Shown here piece by piece: positions 63,848 through 64,000 of a stretch of DNA of 64,000 bases. Both the position numbers and the translations under genes were made by a program. The DNA is taken from positions 11,052,761 through 11,116,760 of the forward strand of contig OX123200.2 of the NCBI GenBank assembly GCA_944739405.2, given 5' to 3'. The stretch comes from Euclidia mi. Lineage: Eukaryota > Arthropoda > Insecta > Lepidoptera > Erebidae. Position 1 is the first letter of the stretch; every line of letters starts with the position of its first letter. The notes beneath the pieces are model-generated. The model made no database searches. It saw only the letters and a list, made by a program, of their open reading frames with translations, and was not told the origin of the DNA.

Positions 63848-64000
63848 CAAGGCAGCGATAGCTGAGTGGAGAGACCGACAGACTGCTACGCAGAGGGTCT
63901 CGGGTTCGAATCAACGGCACGCGCCAATGACTTTTCGGAGTTAAGTGCGTATTAAATTGTTAATTATCGCTTGCTAAACGGTGAAGGAAAACATCGTAAG
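63848..64000 (+). repeat. tRNA-derived SINE, cut by window end
   Basis: GGCAGCGATAGCTGAGTGGA (A-box) and CGGGTTCGAATCAACGG (B-box), then ACTTTTCGGAGTTAAGTG. Same family as the 48161-48522 copy, continuing past the window. Confidence 0.8.

Overview
The window looks like moth or butterfly (Lepidoptera) chromosomal DNA: AT-rich, full of tRNA-derived SINEs of lepidopteran style, R4/Dong-type LINEs, a BEL/Pao LTR element, Penelope, Harbinger, RTE and CR1-type elements. I find no convincing intact host gene. Nearly every recognisable reading frame belongs to a mobile element, and most are broken. The species call is inferred from repeat content, not from a host gene.

Layout. 0-8 kb holds SINEs, a 5'-truncated RTE LINE with a 12-bp target duplication (3570-5460), and a rearranged PIF1-helicase relic with an inverted duplication (6.6-7.6 kb). 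8-16.5 kb is a full-length minus-strand BEL/Pao element (7995-16526; 595-bp LTRs, TSD CCATA) with a second inverted-repeat element carrying a SWIM zinc-finger frame nested in its leader. 16.9-20.2 kb is a ~315-bp tandem repeat interrupted by a Harbinger element (17095-18749, TSD TAA). 20.2-26.1 kb holds a LINE 3' end split by a MITE, then a stack of three R4/Dong-clade pieces around (TAA)n tracts. 26.1-34.8 kb is a very large inverted repeat with ~1.4-kb arms. 35-40 kb is mostly non-coding. 40.4-45.3 kb is a SINE followed by two Dong copies in series. 47-52 kb holds a terminal-repeat element, a SINE with a 15-bp TSD, a solo LTR (TSD GGTAC) and a Penelope-like element (14-bp TSD). 53-64 kb is a patchwork of Helitron-like fragments, MITEs, SINEs, and two 5'-truncated LINEs.

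How the parts relate. The elements are nested and hierarchical. The Dong elements sit in (TAA)n tracts, at least two of which are the tails of SINE copies. Several SINEs share their 3' end with a LINE whose last codons are visible at 20534-20716, suggesting the LINE supplies their retrotransposition. A Harbinger element landed in one unit of a tandem array, and a CR1-type LINE landed in a SINE. Insertion boundaries, target duplications and empty sites can therefore often be read from the window itself.
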